A stretch of DNA of 64,000 nucleotides, from the NCBI GenBank assembly GCA_022843225.1, contig JALHOC010000006.1, positions 1-64,000 on the forward strand. The letters are read 5' to 3'. The notes under the pieces are model-generated. The model was not told the DNA's origin, ran no database searches, and was given only the letters and a program-made list of their open reading frames with translations. The stretch's first letter is position 1; each line of letters begins with the position of its first letter. Source of the DNA: Hyphomonadaceae bacterium. GTDB lineage: Bacteria > Pseudomonadota > Alphaproteobacteria > Caulobacterales > Aquidulcibacteraceae. This document shows positions 25,002-35,400 of this stretch, piece after piece. Made by a program: the position numbers and the translations under genes.

Positions 25002-26265
25002 CGAAGTCATCATCCTCGTCGTCGGGCCCGGCATCGGAGTCGTAGTGAAAGCGCCCCGCTCCTGCCGTCTCGGCGAGTGGATCGGGATCGGGGAAGAGGT
25101 CAGCATGGCTGTCCGTGAGCAGCGCGATCACGGTCTGGGGATCGGCTTGAGCGTGAAGTGCGGCGAGTCGTCGATGCGCCCAGGCGATGAGGTCGGGCCA
25201 AGGTTGCGGGGCGGCCTGTGCGGGCGGCGCGCGGGCGAGCCAGGCTTCGAGGCGGCTGGCTTCGTCCTCGCCGGCGATGAGCTCTGACAAAAAGCGTGCG
25301 CGCTTGGCGTCGCGCGCCTGGCGGGCCTCGGCGCGAGCTTCGCGCGCTGCCGCTTCCTCTTCGCGGCGCCAACGCGCTTCGCGCTCTTCGCGCAGCGCCT
25401 TGTGCGCCAAGAGACACGCATCGAGACCGGCGGCGATCTCGTGCAGCATCGCCTCAAGCGACTGGCGCTTGGAATCGGACCAAGTCTTTCGAACGCCCGG
25501 CGTCCAGGTCTCGACGAAAAGCGCGTAGCGGCCGTTGAAGACGACATGGGTGTCGGGATAGGCGCGCTTTTCGTCGCGGCTGAATCCCAGCGCGATACGG
25601 CGTTCGCGCCCCTTGTCGGCGGCGCGTTCGGCTTCGGTCGGCCGGTAGATGCGCTCCTCGGTCTTGCCGGCAATGCGGAACTCGATGTCATCGGGACCGC
25701 GGCGGACGATCATGCGTGTGCCGTTGGCCGAGATGTCGATGTTGCGGGCGGTGAGCTCGCGGAAGAGCGCGTCGAGCAAGGCAATGACGCGTTCGCGGTG
25801 CTCGATGCCGATCCAGAGGCCGCAGAGGCTCTCCCCTCTCGCCATGATCGCGCCGTCGCGATCGGGCGTGGCGGTGCGGAACTTCTGCGCGGTGGCGATC
25901 AGAGCCGGGTGAAGCTCGGCTGTGGCACGGGAGGGAAAGAACGGCGTTGTCTCGCGATTTGCCCGAGCCTCTGTCTTCAGCGCTTGGATATCGGCGCGGG
26001 CGGCCTTGGGCGTGAGCGTGGCGGCAAAGCCGATGCGAAAGTGGGGATCGTCGTCTTCAGGCTTGGGCGGGAGCGGGATGGTGGGGCGGGACTTGCCGTG
26101 ATGGATGGAGATCCAATGGCCCTGGGGCGGGGTGGGGATGTCGTGGCGCGTGCAGAGCTTCTTGAGGCCCACATCGGAAAGGCCGAGGTCAGCAGCGACT
26201 TTGTTCAAGGGCTTCGACCAGATGAGGGCGTGAAGCTCTGGTCTGGTGAAGGAAGCGCGGACCAT
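24994..26265 (-). CDS. Hypothetical protein with N-terminal HTH
   Basis: This 423-aa protein begins with an HTH-like segment (ELHALIWSKPLNKVAADLGL, then LKKLCTRHDIPTPPQGHW, about residues 10-50). It has a central beta-rich domain (GTRMIVRRGPDDIEFRIAGK, HVVFNGRYALFVETW) and a long charged coiled coil (about 290-340). I know this N-terminal pattern from uncharacterised proteins on conjugative elements, but no function is established to my knowledge. It is translationally coupled to the 24273-25001 gene and divergent from the LuxR-type gene. Confidence 0.7.
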   Translation of the reverse strand: MVRASFTRPELHALIWSKPLNKVAADLGLSDVGLKKLCTRHDIPTPPQGHWISIHHGKSRPTIPLPPKPEDDDPHFRIGFAATLTPKAARADIQALKTEARANRETTPFFPSRATAELHPALIATAQKFRTATPDRDGAIMARGESLCGLWIGIEHRERVIALLDALFRELTARNIDISANGTRMIVRRGPDDIEFRIAGKTEERIYRPTEAERAADKGRERRIALGFSRDEKRAYPDTHVVFNGRYALFVETWTPGVRKTWSDSKRQSLEAMLHEIAAGLDACLLAHKALREEREARWRREEEAAAREARAEARQARDAKRARFLSELIAGEDEASRLEAWLARAPPAQAAPQPWPDLIAWAHRRLAALHAQADPQTVIALLTDSHADLFPDPDPLAETAGAGRFHYDSDAGPDDEDDDFDE

Positions 26266-26470
26266 CGTCTGATCGAAAGACCGTCGAGCTTCGAAAACTC
26301 CGCAATATTTCCGCCGCCGCCGATCTCCGTGCGCGCCGACGGCCCCCGGCGCGCCCGTTCTTGCGAGCGCGATCTGGTCTGAGACCTACGCGGGGCATTG
26401 GCGCCCATACCGATTAGCCCCTGGACGAAGGCCATCCAGCGCCGCAAACCTCGTTCCGGGGAGCTGAAAC

Positions 26471-26917
26471 ATGACGGCCAAGCTGACGCCGAAAGAGAAG
26501 GAGTGCCTGTATCTCGCTGGACGCCGGTTGAGCGATGCCGAGATCGCTCAACGCCTTGAAATGTCACCGAGAACAGTCAGCAATCATTTGGCGCGCGCCT
26601 ACACCAAACTTGGCGTGCACGACCGCATTCGCGCCGCCGCGAAGCTGAGCAATCTGCACCCTGAGTATCCTTTGCCGATAGGCTACGAGGGCGGCGACAC
26701 CTCTCTTTCGCCCCCGTCGGCGCAACGAAGCGACGCCAACGCCGGGGGACTCGCAGCCGCTTTTGCGATGCTCCCTCGCCCGCCATCGAAGGTGATGAGG
26801 CTCATCCTCATCCTCGTGGTGGCCGCGTTGGTGGCGTTCGTGTTCGCCGGGGTGACTGTGATCATGAGCGTCTCGACAGATAGAGCCGCCATCTACGCCC
26901 CGGAAAACGCGCGCTGA
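26471..26917 (+). CDS. LuxR-type HTH regulator with C-terminal membrane anchor
   Basis: This 148-aa protein has an N-terminal GerE/LuxR DNA-binding domain (residues 4-62: LTPKEKECLYLAGRRLSDAE, SPRTVSNHLARAYTKLGV), a flexible linker, and one membrane helix (about 113-138, LILILVVAALVAFVFAGVTV). A membrane-tethered LuxR domain without a sensor domain is unusual and may respond to membrane state or to a partner. The GGGGAG at 26457-26462 is a good ribosome binding site. It heads a cluster of small genes to 27966. Confidence 0.78.
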   Translation: MTAKLTPKEKECLYLAGRRLSDAEIAQRLEMSPRTVSNHLARAYTKLGVHDRIRAAAKLSNLHPEYPLPIGYEGGDTSLSPPSAQRSDANAGGLAAAFAMLPRPPSKVMRLILILVVAALVAFVFAGVTVIMSVSTDRAAIYAPENAR

Positions 26918-26945
26918 CGCTGGAACGGCTTTTAGGGGCGTACAC

Positions 26946-27284
26946 ATGAAGCAAATCAGGTCGGCGGCGCGTATCGCCCGTCAAATTCAACAAACCGAAA
27001 AGAAGATGGATGAAACCATCCTTGAGGCCAACGCACTCGTCAGCGCCCTGATCGAGGCGCGCTTTGAAGGCAGGTTCGCCGCCGAAGTCGGCCATGAGGC
27101 TCTCGACGACATCGTCCGGGGCCTCAAGGCGATGACGGACGCACGCGGCGCCATCGCCAGCGGTCACGGCAATTTGGCCAAGGTCGCCAAAGATCTGGCG
27201 ATCGAGTGGCGCATGGATGGCCCGCTCGACGAGAAAATTAGAGAGATGCCGTCGTTCAGCGCACAGGAACAAGACGCCGCTTGA
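26946..27284 (+). CDS. Small helical hypothetical protein
   Basis: This 112-aa protein is largely helical with a coiled-coil N terminus (IARQIQQTEKKMDETILEA) and no membrane segment. No family is recognised. It lies 28 bp after the LuxR-type gene, and its stop overlaps the TTG start of the next gene, so the three are probably one operon. Confidence 0.6.
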   Translation: MKQIRSAARIARQIQQTEKKMDETILEANALVSALIEARFEGRFAAEVGHEALDDIVRGLKAMTDARGAIASGHGNLAKVAKDLAIEWRMDGPLDEKIREMPSFSAQEQDAA

Positions 27285-27724
27285 GCTTAGCCCTCACTCT
27301 CACCATCGCTCAGTACGGCTTTCTCGCCGTCAGCATCTTTGCGCTTGCACTGCTGTTGGCGGCGGGAAAGACGCCGGAGCGGGTCGCGGCGACGACGCTC
27401 ACCTGCCTGATGTTCATCTCTCCCTACCTCACCCGAGAGGGGCCGATCTGGCCCGCATTAGCGTCTGGACTCACGCTGGTGACCCTTGTCTTGCTGGCGC
27501 TCCGATACGAGCGATGGTGGTTGATTGGCGCATCCGGCTTTCAACTCGTCATCTTCTCCACCCATTTCGCACCGCTGATCAGCCCGCAACAGTACATCTG
27601 GCCGAGCATAACCCTTCGCTTGATCCTCTGGGGCGGCCTTATGGCGCTTTGCTTGTTCGCCATCGGTGAAAGCCGATGGGCGCCATACGCGCAAGCGCAG
27701 CGGCCGACAAAGCAAACGGACTAA
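27281..27724 (+). CDS. Small membrane protein
   Basis: This 147-aa protein has four or five hydrophobic segments (about 5-25, 33-48, 52-70, 75-95, 110-128). The start is a TTG at 27281 that overlaps the stop of the preceding gene (TTGA), consistent with coupling. No family is recognised. Together with the anchored LuxR-type protein it could form a small membrane signalling unit, which is speculation. Confidence 0.55.
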   Translation: MSLALTLTIAQYGFLAVSIFALALLLAAGKTPERVAATTLTCLMFISPYLTREGPIWPALASGLTLVTLVLLALRYERWWLIGASGFQLVIFSTHFAPLISPQQYIWPSITLRLILWGGLMALCLFAIGESRWAPYAQAQRPTKQTD

Positions 27725-27729
27725 ATCTC

Positions 27730-27966
27730 ATGTCTTGGACATCGATCCCGCACGCGCATGAATACTGGAAGAGCTGTCAGCGTCGGGCTGAGCCGCCTCC
27801 GAATCTGGAAGATGCGGAGACATTTATCCTCACCACGCGCCCGGCCACCGCGCAGGATGCGGCCTGTATTCTCGACGTCATCTACGCCAATGGCGGCGAT
27901 CCGCGTTGCGACGGTCTCGACCACGCAGCGCTCGGACGAATCAAGGGCTTCTTAGCTGCGGCTTGA
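27730..27966 (+). CDS. Small hypothetical protein
   Basis: This 78-aa protein has no recognised domain. It contains ATAQDAACILDVIYANGGDP near the middle. The start ATG 27730 lies 5 bp after the membrane protein, so it is likely the last gene of the 26471-27966 group. It is convergent with the XRE regulator at 27984. Confidence 0.45.
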   Translation: MSWTSIPHAHEYWKSCQRRAEPPPNLEDAETFILTTRPATAQDAACILDVIYANGGDPRCDGLDHAALGRIKGFLAAA

Positions 27967-27983
27967 GCCGGCGGCGCGTGACG

Positions 27984-28373
27984 TCAGGACTTCTCTTCCG
28001 CCGTGGCGCGTACGAGTTCCAGCACGCGCCGCCGCACCTTGATGCTGCCGATGGATGCAAACAGGCGCACCAATTCCGCGACACCCGGTATCGCGAAGAA
28101 ATCCTCTTTGCTGGGCTCGCTCTTGGCGCCGCGCCGGGCGCCGCCCAGCCCCTCGAAGAAGCGCTCCACCGGCATCTCAAGCGCGTACGCGATATCGTAG
28201 AGGCGGCTGGCGGCGATGCGATTGACGCCCTTCTCGTATTTTTGCACCTGCTGGAAAGTGACGCCCAAGAGATCGGCCAGCTTCTCTTGGCTCATGCCGA
28301 TTTCGAGACGGCGCGCGCGCACGCGCTCGCCCAATTTGCGGTCCACGCTGGTGGGCCCCCGCTCGTCACTCAC
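27984..28373 (-). CDS. XRE-family transcriptional regulator
   Basis: This 129-aa protein has a Cro/C1 HTH (about residues 15-70: RVRARRLEIGMSQEKLADLL, VTFQQVQKYEKGVNRIAASR) and a C-terminal helical part. The FQQVQKYEKG motif marks the alphaproteobacterial subgroup that includes small stress and phage-type repressors. The GTG at 28373 is chosen because MSDERGPTSVDRKLG is the usual N terminus. It is divergent from the PLD/helicase module with a 193-bp gap and may regulate it. Confidence 0.8.
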   Translation of the reverse strand: MSDERGPTSVDRKLGERVRARRLEIGMSQEKLADLLGVTFQQVQKYEKGVNRIAASRLYDIAYALEMPVERFFEGLGGARRGAKSEPSKEDFFAIPGVAELVRLFASIGSIKVRRRVLELVRATAEEKS

Positions 28374-28566
28374 TGGACACTCCACTTTCGGCCAGCGTCC
28401 AACATGCGGGGCCAGATGCTGCCGGGCAAGCGCTGTCCCCCGCCTGGACACACAACTTGCGCGCGTGGCATGGGTTGTGGGGGCGGGATGACAAGCGCTT
28501 AAGACGCCAGTCCCGCCCCAGCGAAAGCGGGGGGCGAAAATCACAGGCATTGAAGACTTCATCTGC

Positions 28567-30072
28567 GTGCCCGAATGGACCGAGACGCCGAAAAAGCGCG
28601 GGCTCGACCCGCTGGGCATGCAAAATAGCGGCGTCCTGCTCTACCAAAATTTGCTGCCGGGCGTCTCCAATGTGACGCTGCGCATGCGCTATTACGGCTT
28701 CTATTGCTGGCTCATTGACCTCTACGCGCGCAGACACGGATCGACCGCCGCCGACGACTGGCGCCAATGGATCAGACGCGGCGAAGCTTTGTTCGCGCTC
28801 GCCGCCGCCAAGAAGGGCGGCGATGCGGCCTTGGGGGTTGGCGGCGTTGAATGGGCGCTTGAGACGCTGCAGACGAGCGACGACCCGATCGATTTCGGAC
28901 GTGCGGCTGGGCATGAAGGCCGGGTCTACCTTGCGCAAGCGCTCGGCGTCTTTGGCGGCGCCTATGCAAGCCAAATGGTCGAAGCCGGGTTCTTCTCGCA
29001 AGGCGACAATCACGATCTCGTCGTGCCGAGCAAGATCTTGGGCGCTGACGCCGCCTTGGCCTTCAAACAGGCCGTGGGCGAGAACGCAGCCGCCATTTTC
29101 TCAGTTGCGCTTGGCGCGGGCGTCATTACGCGCGCAGCACTCGACGAACTTGCACGCTTTGCTCCCGACGCCATTGCTGCGGACTCGACGGAATCAGCAC
29201 TCTATCGGGATGCGCTTTTCGCGCGGCGTAATGATCTGACACAGAGCGCGCCGCGACGGCGCGATACGCTCAATCTGATTTTGCGGACGGCCAAGGAATT
29301 GGGCCGGCGGCCTAGCGTCGACGATCTGCGCTGGACATTGTTCACGCCAGCAACGGACGCTGACCCCCTCTCGGCACAGCGTTTGCGTTGGGAGGCCTAT
29401 CAGCTCCAAGACCTGTTCCAGGTCGCCGCGGCGGGATTGCTGCGCTGGGCGCTCGATCTCTTGCGCGACCGCACCGACGGGGCGCCGCTCAGCGAGCTGC
29501 TCGACCTTTGCCTTGATCCGCTCTTGCCGTCCCTCCTTGGCCCGACCTGGCGCACGCATGTGCTCGCGCTGAGGGCCACCGCGCCTGACGCCCGAGACTT
29601 GTCGCGCCGCGTGACCCAGGTCCGCGGCGAGCAGCGCATGACTTCAGAGCAAGCCATAGCTGCGCTCACATTGATCGGGGCACTTGATGCGCGCGTGCGC
29701 GAGCGCGGCGATCTTGAAGACGAAATCACGCGCTCCTTTAGCTTTGGCGATGGCTTTCGCTCGATCACAAGCGAACGCGCCTTTCTCTCGGCGCGTGAGG
29801 ACGACCCCATTGCGCTGACGCTTCGACGCTTCTTCCAGGATCGTATTCTCAATCGTCACGCGCGGGTCGCGCTCCAGAAATTCCGCACGCAGCGCGACTA
29901 CACCTATCTCTTCGAGATCGAAGATGGACGCTTTCATTGGCGCGCATCCTATGCGCCGGTGTTCACGACCCCGCGGCTCGCGCCCGCGCTCACCTTCCTG
30001 ACCGATATCGGCCTTCTCGATGCGCACGGTCTAACACCAGCGGGTCACACGCTGCTTGAGGAGGCGTCGTGA
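28567..30072 (+). CDS. Unknown 501-aa protein, first gene of a PLD/helicase module
   Basis: No domain is recognised with certainty. The N terminus PKKRGLDPLGMQNSGVLLYQ followed by LLPGVSNVTLRMRYYGFYCW resembles the 'ARY-F-W' opening of proteins found beside PLD nucleases in other defence loci (such as DUF6361), but this is from memory and weak. The rest is mainly helical, with a possible winged-helix C terminus (FTTPRLAPALTFLTDIGLLD). GTG start at 28567. Its stop overlaps the GTG of the PLD gene (GTGA), so the two are tightly coupled. It might recognise DNA or act as an adaptor. Confidence 0.65.
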   Translation: MPEWTETPKKRGLDPLGMQNSGVLLYQNLLPGVSNVTLRMRYYGFYCWLIDLYARRHGSTAADDWRQWIRRGEALFALAAAKKGGDAALGVGGVEWALETLQTSDDPIDFGRAAGHEGRVYLAQALGVFGGAYASQMVEAGFFSQGDNHDLVVPSKILGADAALAFKQAVGENAAAIFSVALGAGVITRAALDELARFAPDAIAADSTESALYRDALFARRNDLTQSAPRRRDTLNLILRTAKELGRRPSVDDLRWTLFTPATDADPLSAQRLRWEAYQLQDLFQVAAAGLLRWALDLLRDRTDGAPLSELLDLCLDPLLPSLLGPTWRTHVLALRATAPDARDLSRRVTQVRGEQRMTSEQAIAALTLIGALDARVRERGDLEDEITRSFSFGDGFRSITSERAFLSAREDDPIALTLRRFFQDRILNRHARVALQKFRTQRDYTYLFEIEDGRFHWRASYAPVFTTPRLAPALTFLTDIGLLDAHGLTPAGHTLLEEAS

Positions 30073-32453
30073 AACTGTTCGACGTCTTCAATCGCGGCGG
30101 CGGCACGCGCGGCTTTCACACCGCGATTGTCGCCACGTTCGGCGTTGATTTCGGCGCCTTCGAGCACGTGCTCTTGCCCCAATTCGAGGGTGCGGGGGCT
30201 GCCAATATCGTCCTCATGGGCGACGAGCGCATGCTCGCGCTCGCCGCCAATGAAGGCGCGATGCGTCCGCTTCGCGCTGGCGCGCACTATCTTGTTCACC
30301 CGCTGCGGGCGCCGATGGGCGGCGTATTTCATTCCAAGATCGTGCTGCAATTGGGCCGGCAAGGCGCGCGCCTCATCGTCGGTTCGGCAAACGCAACAGG
30401 TCCAGGACTTGGCGGCAATCGCGAGCTCGTCGCCGAACTCAGATGCGACGAAAAACAAAGCGCCGACCAAATTATCATCGCCGATGCCTGGCGCTATTTG
30501 GAGCGGCTTGCGCGCCAAGGTGAACATGCCGACCTCGCGCAGGAGGCCTTCGCTTGGACGCGGGCGCGCACGCCTTGGCTCGCACGCGTCGAAGCCGCGC
30601 CCTCACCCGTCACGCTCTCCGATGGCACGCAATCGGCCTTCATCGCTGAGGAGGGTGATGGCGCACCCTCCATCATGGCGCGCTATTTGGATCTGATTGG
30701 CCCCGGTCCAATCGACCGGCTTATCGTCATGAGCCCTTATTGGGACGATGGACTGGACGCCTGCCGTGAACTGATTGCCGGTCTTTCGCCCGCGCATACG
30801 CAGATTCTCATCCAACCGGGACAAAAGCTCTTTCCCACCCAGGCGCGCGGGGCTCTCAACGCCGATCTGCACGATGTCGATGCGGGAGAGGCGCAGGTCC
30901 GGCGCTTCACCCACGCCAAGCTGATCATCGCGCGCCGCGGCGACACGGATCACGTCCTGATCGGCAGCGCCAATTGCACGCGCGCGGCGTTGGGCGGACG
31001 CAATAGCTCCGGCGCCGTCAATTGCGAAGCTTGTCTCTATCGCGCCTTGCCGGCGGGCTTGATCGAGCGTCACCTCGAATTGAGCGCGACGCTTGCCGGC
31101 GCGCCACTTGCGCCCGATGCCCTCAAGCCGCAAGATCTGGGTGAAGAGATCCCGCTTGCCGAGACAGCCGCGCGTCTCCCGGGCGCGTTTCACCTCGACG
31201 GCGCGCAATTGAGATGGCGCCCAAACGCGGCCTTCAGGGATGCCGAGGTCCAGCTTCTCGACAAGAATGGCGACGTCGTCGGGCAGCTCGCGTTCCACAC
31301 TTGGCGCACGACCGAGGATCATTGGTTTTTGTGCGATCTCGACATGGATTGTGAGGCGATCCGCTTTGCGCGCGCGGTTTCATCGACCGGCGTTTCGCTC
31401 GACGCAATTGTCGCCCACCCCGCCCATCTCGCCGGCCGCCGCAAAGAGCGCGCGACGCAGAAGGCCGCGCGCGCCAGCGCCCTGCTCGAAGACTTAGAAG
31501 ATTTCGATCTCACTATGCTCGAAGCGATGGCCGAACTTGAGCGGGAAGACGACAATGAGGACGGCGCCGGTTCGCGACGGTCGCGGACTAAGCCCGCCGA
31601 TGGCGCCGACGGCGCCCGGCAGCTCTCTTATGAGGATTTCATCAAGGCGCGAGATGCGCATGCAGATGCAAAGCAAAAGGCGCGCAATACGCTTGCCGGA
31701 CAGAATATCGATTCCGTGCGAGCAGCCTTAAACCGGATTTTGTTCGACGAAGACGATTCCAAGCTCTCCGGCGTCGACCCGCAGGATCTCGGTGACGATC
31801 TTGGCGAAACGGACGAAGATGGCGACGGCGGCGGTGGTGGCGCCCCGCCGCTCGGCGCTGAGCCACGATCGCCGCTCAAATCACCGCAAGAGCTAACGAC
31901 CCGATCTTTCGATCCACATGACTATTCCGCCGCTGTGAAGGCGTTCCGCGAGACACTCGCCGCCCGGGCTAAGGCCAACGCAATTCGTTCGCGCGAGGCG
32001 CTACGCCTTCGGCTCATGCTCATGATCCTACTTGGCAAGGCCGATGCGCCGCTTGCGCCTTTTGGCGCGCGTAGGCTCGCCTGTGACGACACCGATACGG
32101 GATGGCCTCGGCTCGTTCTCAATCTCTGCGCCGGCTTCTTTCATGACAGGCCTTCACCGATTTCAGTGATGGCGATGGATGAGCGCTATGAAACGCTTCC
32201 CGACGATCTGCTTGAAGCCTGGGCGACGTCACTCTGGGCGCTTTCCTTGGCGCAGCATTGCTTGAAGCGCGCCCGCCCAGATGCGCGCTTGCTTCCACAC
32301 TTTAGCCGTCTCATCGACGACGTGCGGGCTAAGACCGGCCTTCGCCGCGCGGATTTGGAAACCGCCCACGGACGACGTGTGCTCGAACGTCTTGGCCAAA
32401 TCTTTCAGCCGCGCCTGGGCGTCAAACAATTTACTATCAACGCGCCCTCATGA
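30069..32453 (+). CDS. PLD-family nuclease-like protein
   Basis: This 794-aa protein has two degenerate phospholipase-D half-sites. The first is H88-x-K90 with GSANATG (N108) and the second is H282-x-K284 with GSANCTRAAL (N302). PLD-fold enzymes of this type cut DNA or RNA. The Asp of the classical HKD motif is not evident, and N replaces it in the second half, as in several nuclease subfamilies. The C-terminal half is acidic with a Gly/Asp-rich linker (around 570-590) and a helical end. The GTG start overlaps the previous stop. The next gene, a helicase, starts 19 bp later. Confidence 0.75.
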   Translation: MKLFDVFNRGGGTRGFHTAIVATFGVDFGAFEHVLLPQFEGAGAANIVLMGDERMLALAANEGAMRPLRAGAHYLVHPLRAPMGGVFHSKIVLQLGRQGARLIVGSANATGPGLGGNRELVAELRCDEKQSADQIIIADAWRYLERLARQGEHADLAQEAFAWTRARTPWLARVEAAPSPVTLSDGTQSAFIAEEGDGAPSIMARYLDLIGPGPIDRLIVMSPYWDDGLDACRELIAGLSPAHTQILIQPGQKLFPTQARGALNADLHDVDAGEAQVRRFTHAKLIIARRGDTDHVLIGSANCTRAALGGRNSSGAVNCEACLYRALPAGLIERHLELSATLAGAPLAPDALKPQDLGEEIPLAETAARLPGAFHLDGAQLRWRPNAAFRDAEVQLLDKNGDVVGQLAFHTWRTTEDHWFLCDLDMDCEAIRFARAVSSTGVSLDAIVAHPAHLAGRRKERATQKAARASALLEDLEDFDLTMLEAMAELEREDDNEDGAGSRRSRTKPADGADGARQLSYEDFIKARDAHADAKQKARNTLAGQNIDSVRAALNRILFDEDDSKLSGVDPQDLGDDLGETDEDGDGGGGGAPPLGAEPRSPLKSPQELTTRSFDPHDYSAAVKAFRETLAARAKANAIRSREALRLRLMLMILLGKADAPLAPFGARRLACDDTDTGWPRLVLNLCAGFFHDRPSPISVMAMDERYETLPDDLLEAWATSLWALSLAQHCLKRARPDARLLPHFSRLIDDVRAKTGLRRADLETAHGRRVLERLGQIFQPRLGVKQFTINAPS

Positions 32454-32472
32454 TTTAGTTTGCGAGAACACC

Positions 32473-35400
32473 ATGTTCAAACAAGCCCAAGACTACATCC
32501 TAAGCGCGGGAGACCTCACCGCGCATCTGGCCTGCGCGCACCGGACCAATCTCGATCGCGCTGTCGCGGACGGCGTCGAACAATCGCCTCCCGTCTATAA
32601 AGATGCGATGCTCGAAGCTTTAATGGAACGCGGCAGGCGCCACGAAGCCGCCTATGTTCAGCGTCTCCGCGATCAAGGCTTGAACGTTGTGAGCATCGAC
32701 GCGGTCGGCGTCAGCGACGCGGCGGTCGCGGCGACTCTGGCGGCAATGGGCGACGGCGTGGACGTGATCGTCCAGGGCGCGCTGCGTCACGGACCATGGA
32801 CGGGCCGGCCTGACATTCTGCAACGGATTGATCGGCCCAGTCCGCTCGGATCATGGTCCTATCAGGTCAAGGACACCAAGCTTGCGCGCGAAACGACAGG
32901 CGCCACGGTGCTCCAACTCTGTCTTTATTCCGATCTGCTCGGCCATACCCAAGGGCTCGCCCCCGAATTCGCCTTCGCTGTCACGCCAGCGGAGAGCGGC
33001 GCCCTGGAAGAAGCTTATCGTGTCGCCGCTTATAGCGCCTTTTATCGCCGCGTAAGGCGTGCGCTTGAATCGAGCCTCGAGCAGCAGCCGCTGGCGACTT
33101 ACCCAGAGCCGGTGGGCGCTTGTGATATCTGCCGCTGGTTTCAAATCTGCGACGCCAAACGCCGTAGCGACGATCATCCCTCCTTCGTTGCGGGGCTCAG
33201 TCGCACGCATATTGCCGAACTGCGCGACCATAATCTGACGACGCTGACAGCTTTTGCCACGGCCGCCGCACCGCTGCCGTGGAAGCCAAAACGCGGCGCG
33301 CGCGAAACCTATGCGGCGCTGCAGAGACAAGCCAAGATTCAACTCGACGGCAAGCGCAGCGGGACGCCCACCTATGAACTGATTAGCTATCGCGAGGGCT
33401 TAGGGCTGGCGCGACTGCCTGCACCGTCCAAGGGCGACATCTTTCTCGATTTTGAGGGCGACGCCTATGTCGGCGCCAGCGGCCTTGAATACTTGCTGGG
33501 CTATGTGTGCGAGGACGAGACCGGCGCACCGGTCTATCGCGGGCTCTGGGCGCGCAATCCGGTCGAAGAGAAGCAGGCCTTCGAGGCCTTCATCGATTTT
33601 GTGCTTGAGCGCCAAAAACTTTATCCCGACCTCCACATCTACCATTATGCGCCCTACGAGCCCTCGGCGCTGAAGCGGCTCATGGGCCGCTATGTGACGC
33701 GCGAAGATGAGCTCGACGCACTGTTGCGATCGGAATGCTTTGTCGATCTCTTAAGCGTCGTCCGCAACGGCGTGCGCGCCAGCGTCGAAAGCTATTCGAT
33801 CAAAAAGCTTGAGGACTTCTATGGCTATAAGCGCAAGGCCGCGCTGACCGACGCCAATCGCGCGCTAACGCGCGTGCAAGCCGCGCTCGAACTCGGCGTC
33901 ACGCTCGCCGATCTCGCGGAGGATTGCGAGGTCGTGGAGCGCTACAATGAAGACGATTGCCGCTCGACGCTTGCCTTGAGAGACTGGCTTGAAACGCTCC
34001 GCCTTGAACTCATCGCTGGCGGCGCGCCCGATGCGCGGCCCGCGCCAAAATCAACGGAAGCGTCCGAGAAAGTCACCCAACGCGCGGCGCGCGAGCGCGC
34101 GCTGGTCGATGCCCTCACAGCGGGGCTTCCGGTCGATCCAGAGGCCCGGAGCGAAGCCGAGAGCGCGCATTGGCTCTTGGCTCAGCTCGTGGGTTGGCAT
34201 CGGCGCGAAGATAAATCCTCCTTCCATGAGAATTATCGTCTGCAGGCGCTCTCGCCCGAAGAATTGATGGATGAACGCTGTGCGCTCGCTGGCCTTCAAT
34301 TCGAGGCGGAGATCGAGCCGGGCCCAACGCCGGTGCATCGCTATCGTTTTCCCCCGCAGGAGACTGAACTGCGCGAAGGCGACAGTGTCAAAGCCGCGGG
34401 CGGCGGCAGTTTCGGCAGCGTGCGCGCGATATCAGCGGCGGAGCATTGGATCGACATAAAGAAGCAGAAAGCCACCGCGCAGACCCATGTTGCAGCCATC
34501 TATGAATTCGAGCACGTCGATTCCGAATCCGTCGCCAAAGCGATCTCGCGCATTGGCGAGCATGTCGCAACGCACGGACTCGATGACGCCTATGCGCCCG
34601 CGCGCGACCTTCTGCTGAGGCGACCGCCGCAGCCGAGCTCCGGCGTCGTGAGGCAAGCGAGCGAAGCCTTGGACGCGACCGCGGTGCGCATCATCGGCGA
34701 TATGAGCGAAGGCGTGCTGCCCATTCAAGGCCCGCCTGGCGCCGGCAAGACGTTCACCGGCGCGCGCATGATCGCAAGCCTCGTGGCCGCGGGGAAGAAG
34801 GTCGGCGTCACCGCCACCAGCCACAAGGTGGTCCTGCATTTGCTGGAAGAAGCAGCGAAGGCGGCCATTTCACAAGGCGCGAAGATTCGCTGCGTCCATA
34901 AGGGCAATAAGGATCTAACTTCCCCGCATCCTGACATCGTCATCGACACCACCAGCAGCAAAGGCGCAAACAAGAAGGTGCTCGACCGCCTGGGGGTGGA
35001 CGCCGATGTCATCGGCGGCACAGCGTGGCTGTGGGCCGATGCCGATGCGCGCGATGGCGTCGATGTGCTCTTTGTTGACGAAGCCGCGCAGATGTCGCTC
35101 GCCAATGTGATCGCGGTCTCGCAAGCCGCCAAGAGCCTCGTCCTGTTGGGTGATCCGCGTCAGCTTGAGCAACCCTCGAAAGGCAGCCATCCGGACGGCG
35201 CCGATGCTTCCGCGCTCGATCACATTCTGGGCGGCGCAAAGACAATCGGCGCGAGCCAAGGTCTCTTTCTGGCTGAGACCTGGCGGCTCCATCCCAAGAT
35301 TTGCGATTTTACGTCAGAGCTCTTCTATGAGGAGCGGCTTGAGCCGCGCACTGGACTTGAAGTTCAACGTGTGACCACGAGCGGGCGGCTCAATGGCGCG

